From a bacterium (lineage in GTDB: Bacteria > Vulcanimicrobiota > CADAWZ01), in contig JAKSUM010000063.1 of the NCBI GenBank assembly GCA_024409025.1, forward strand, positions 1-7,318: a stretch of 7,318 bases of DNA, in the 5' to 3' direction. Made by a program: the position numbers and the translations under genes. Under the pieces are notes generated by a model that worked only from the letters and a program-made list of their open reading frames with translations, had not been told where the DNA came from and ran no database searches. Positions 5,913 to 7,318 of the stretch are shown in pieces; the stretch's first letter is position 1, and each line of letters begins with the position of its first letter.

Positions 5913-6865
5913 TATATTTTCTCCTCTTCTCCGTTTTCAGAAAATGAATCAATAAAATTATTAAATATATTCTTTAATTCGTAATCAATATAAGATGATA
6001 AATTGCATTTAAATTCTTCTAAAAGCTCGTCATATTCCTGTCGTACATTTTTTTTATATCCTCTGCCTTTTATATGTTGTACCGTTTGCCAAAAGATGTT
6101 GTTTGATGATTGAGGATAAAAATAATCTGCTTGTGATGAGTCATAATATTCAAATCTTATACTGTCTGTTGAATCACTAATGGCACATTCTAGCTTATGG
6201 ATATATCCGTTTATAATTATTTTTGCGTTGTTATTATTTATATCACTCAGATTTTTTTTTATATTTGAATGTAGTTGGTTTGCAAGTTGTGAGAAGTATT
6301 CTGTTCCTTGTTGGGCAATTTCATTATATATATTGTCTTTTTCCCAATTTCCAAAAATTGAATTCGTTTTTTTTATTCTTGCCCAGTGCACATCATCAAT
6401 AATCTTTTTTAATATATTTTCTTTTATTTCATTAGCTATTGCTTTCGGAATAATTGACGATTTTAATTTTAATATATTTTCTTTTGCTTCTTTTAGAGCT
6501 TCTAGCTCAGCCGTTTTCTCTAATTTTTGTTCTGTTTGTATTAATGAATCAATTTCATCTCTTATTTTAATTGCATCTTCTTGTAAATTTTTTTTGTGAT
6601 TAATTATAATTTCATTGATTTTATCTGATATTTCATCTCTATAACTTTGTGCAATTTCTCTATCAAAATCGGCGATAATAATTTTTTTACTTGCTTTTAT
6701 TTTACCAGTAGTTGGATCTGTTGTTTTTTCTTGCTTATATTTTTTTATATATGCTGATATTGAGTCTATAAATAGAGTGTTAGAGATAATATATGGAACT
6801 TTATGTATTTTAATTTTTCGTTCCAATTCTGCTTGCTTTATTTCTTTTCCTTTTTCCTCAGACAC
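5912..6865 (-). CDS. Hypothetical AT-rich, coiled-coil-prone helical protein
   Basis: I do not recognise this 317-aa protein. It is rich in Lys, Glu, Ile and Asn, with long predicted helices and heptad-like stretches at about 70-155 and 275-310. It has no signal peptide, membrane segment or evident catalytic motif. Short marks include DDVHWARIKK (157-166) and HIKGRGYKKN (264-273). The only methionine would be the initiator, GTG at 6865. An in-frame TAG lies two codons before it, and AAAAGG lies 11 nt upstream, so no longer start exists in this sequence. The stop overlaps the TSCPD start by one base. Base composition is far lower in GC than every other gene here (roughly a quarter by eye), which suggests transfer or a mobile origin. 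The 5' side abuts a sharp change in sequence character, so the N-terminus may be missing. One guess, held weakly, is the helical stalk of a dynamin-like GTPase that lost its GTPase domain. Confidence 0.7.
   Translation of the reverse strand: MSEEKGKEIKQAELERKIKIHKVPYIISNTLFIDSISAYIKKYKQEKTTDPTTGKIKASKKIIIADFDREIAQSYRDEISDKINEIIINHKKNLQEDAIKIRDEIDSLIQTEQKLEKTAELEALKEAKENILKLKSSIIPKAIANEIKENILKKIIDDVHWARIKKTNSIFGNWEKDNIYNEIAQQGTEYFSQLANQLHSNIKKNLSDINNNNAKIIINGYIHKLECAISDSTDSIRFEYYDSSQADYFYPQSSNNIFWQTVQHIKGRGYKKNVRQEYDELLEEFKCNLSSYIDYELKNIFNNFIDSFSENGEEEKI
6407..6485 (-). repeat. 19-nt direct repeat, 60-nt offset, within the hypothetical gene
   Basis: The same 19 bases (TTTTAATATATTTTCTTTT on the plus strand) occur at 6407-6425 and 6467-6485. 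On the coding strand each copy encodes KENILK (residues 128-133 and 148-153), so the protein carries a 20-residue-spaced echo. The offset is a whole number of codons. It may reflect an internal duplication of a helical segment, although AT-rich sequence makes chance matches easier. Confidence 0.55.
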
Positions 6866-7005
6866 AGTTTTCTATACCTTTTCTCTTGGCTGGAAAACAG
6901 CAGAAACAACCGAAAACAACTGCCGAGAGAGTGAGCGAACCGCATCTCGATTCTTCGATTTTGCGGAGAAAAAAAAAAGAACGGCAACGGTCTCCGTCCT
7001 ACCTG

Positions 7006-7119
7006 CCCTCCTTTTCCTTTCCATTTTTCTCTCCTCTTTTTTTTTCTTCTTTTTTCCTCCTTTCCCCCCCTCCCCCCTTTTTCTCGTTCTTTTCCCCTCT
7101 TCCTCCTCCCCACCCTCTC
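7006..7119. repeat. Long polypyrimidine/polypurine tract
   Basis: Of 114 bases only three are purines (7023, 7086 and 7112). The longest uninterrupted pyrimidine run is 62 nt (7024-7085), a mix of C and T with no fixed repeat unit. Such tracts are rare in bacterial DNA and common in eukaryotic 5' flanks, introns and splice-acceptor regions. They can adopt triplex (H-DNA) structure and are prone to sequencing and assembly error. Confidence 0.9.
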
Positions 7120-7146
7120 AAGTGGAAATCTCTCCAAGCCAGGGAC

Positions 7147-7318
7147 ATGTCAAGAGAACGAGAAAAGACGATTTTCCTCGACTCGGAGACGTCGGAGTTT
7201 GCCTCCCCCTTCATCGTCCGTCCCTCCACGAACGTTTCCCCCGCTCTCGTCTCCGCCTTTTCCGACACAAACGCGGCTGCTTCTTCTTCCTCGTCTTCTT
7301 CTTCTTCCGACCAGCCCC
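7147..7318 (+). CDS. Possible partial coding region with poly-serine run, origin unclear
   Basis: From ATG 7147 the frame is open for 57 codons and runs off the window. The peptide begins MSREREKTIFLDSETSEF and includes nine consecutive serines (residues 46-54) encoded by mixed TCT/TCC/TCG codons. Third positions are strongly C or G, unlike the bacterial genes to the left. No domain is recognisable. AGGG just before the ATG is too close to be a good bacterial ribosome site. The pyrimidine tract followed by AG (7121-7122) upstream would fit a eukaryotic splice acceptor. The opposite strand is also open from the window edge to 6999 and would encode an acidic, then Lys/Gly-rich peptide, so the coding strand, and whether this is coding at all, are uncertain. 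Confidence 0.22.
   Translation, partial: MSREREKTIFLDSETSEFASPFIVRPSTNVSPALVSAFSDTNAAASSSSSSSSSDQP

Larger units (their letters stand above)
6866..7318. other. Region without a recognisable bacterial gene; sharp compositional change
   Basis: A 453-nt stretch to the window edge. From about 6840 the AT-rich coding sequence gives way to CT-rich, then GC-richer DNA. It holds a purine-rich patch at about 6895-6990, including a run of ten A at 6969-6978, then the pyrimidine tract (7006-7119), then mixed sequence with an open frame. Several frames on both strands are open for 90-170 codons. This is expected where one strand is nearly all pyrimidine, because every stop codon contains both T and purines. 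I see no promoter, RNA gene, insertion sequence or known domain. Possible explanations are a contig chimera with eukaryotic DNA, a low-complexity genomic region, or a recombination junction. Confidence 0.6.

Noticed and set aside
6407..6485. CRISPR-like repeat array
   Set aside because: There are only two copies, they lie in frame within a coding region, and no regular spacer structure is present.
6180..6599. Plus-strand open frame that looks like a hydrophobic membrane protein
   Set aside because: It is the antisense of the Lys/Glu/Ile-rich coiled-coil gene; AT-rich antisense codons give Phe, Ile and Leu by composition.
6838..7137. Minus-strand Lys/Arg/Glu/Gly-rich open frame
   Set aside because: It is open only because the strand is nearly all purine, so stop codons are rare; it is low complexity with no ribosome site or domain.

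Overview
The window looks like chromosomal DNA of a diderm (outer-membrane-bearing) bacterium, probably from an anaerobic or poorly cultured lineage. The outer-membrane secretin is the main evidence for a diderm envelope. The small TSCPD-domain protein is a type I associate mainly with anaerobes such as Clostridia. The phylum cannot be fixed by eye: the Pil proteins are recognisable by motif but diverged from the proteobacterial ones.

Positions 1-5539 (+ strand) hold a type IV pilus assembly cluster: the last 75 codons of a prepilin peptidase (pilD), a 132-nt leader, then pilM, pilN, pilO, a pilP-like gene and pilQ. Gaps are short (37, 6, -1 and 37 nt), which suggests one transcript. PilM is the cytoplasmic actin-like ring protein, PilN and PilO are bitopic inner-membrane partners, the PilP-like protein is the periplasmic bridge, and PilQ is the outer-membrane channel. 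Together they form the envelope-spanning alignment complex through which the pilus passes. The motors (PilB/PilT), the platform (PilC) and the pilins are not in the window. The unit ends at a strong hairpin terminator.

Positions 5540-5651 are a convergent intergenic gap with two A-stem-T hairpin terminators, one suited to each strand.

Positions 5652-6865 (- strand) hold an apparent two-gene unit. An AT-rich, helical, coiled-coil-prone protein of unknown function (317 aa, GTG start) comes first. An 86-aa TSCPD-domain protein follows, its ATG overlapping the upstream stop codon by one base. The two genes differ strongly in base composition.

Positions 6866-7318 contain no recognisable bacterial gene. 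The sequence shifts to CT-rich and GC-richer DNA with a 114-nt, 97% pyrimidine tract, followed by an open frame with a poly-serine run that reaches the window edge. It looks eukaryote-like or chimeric and is the least understood part of the window. No tRNA, rRNA, CRISPR array or insertion sequence was seen.
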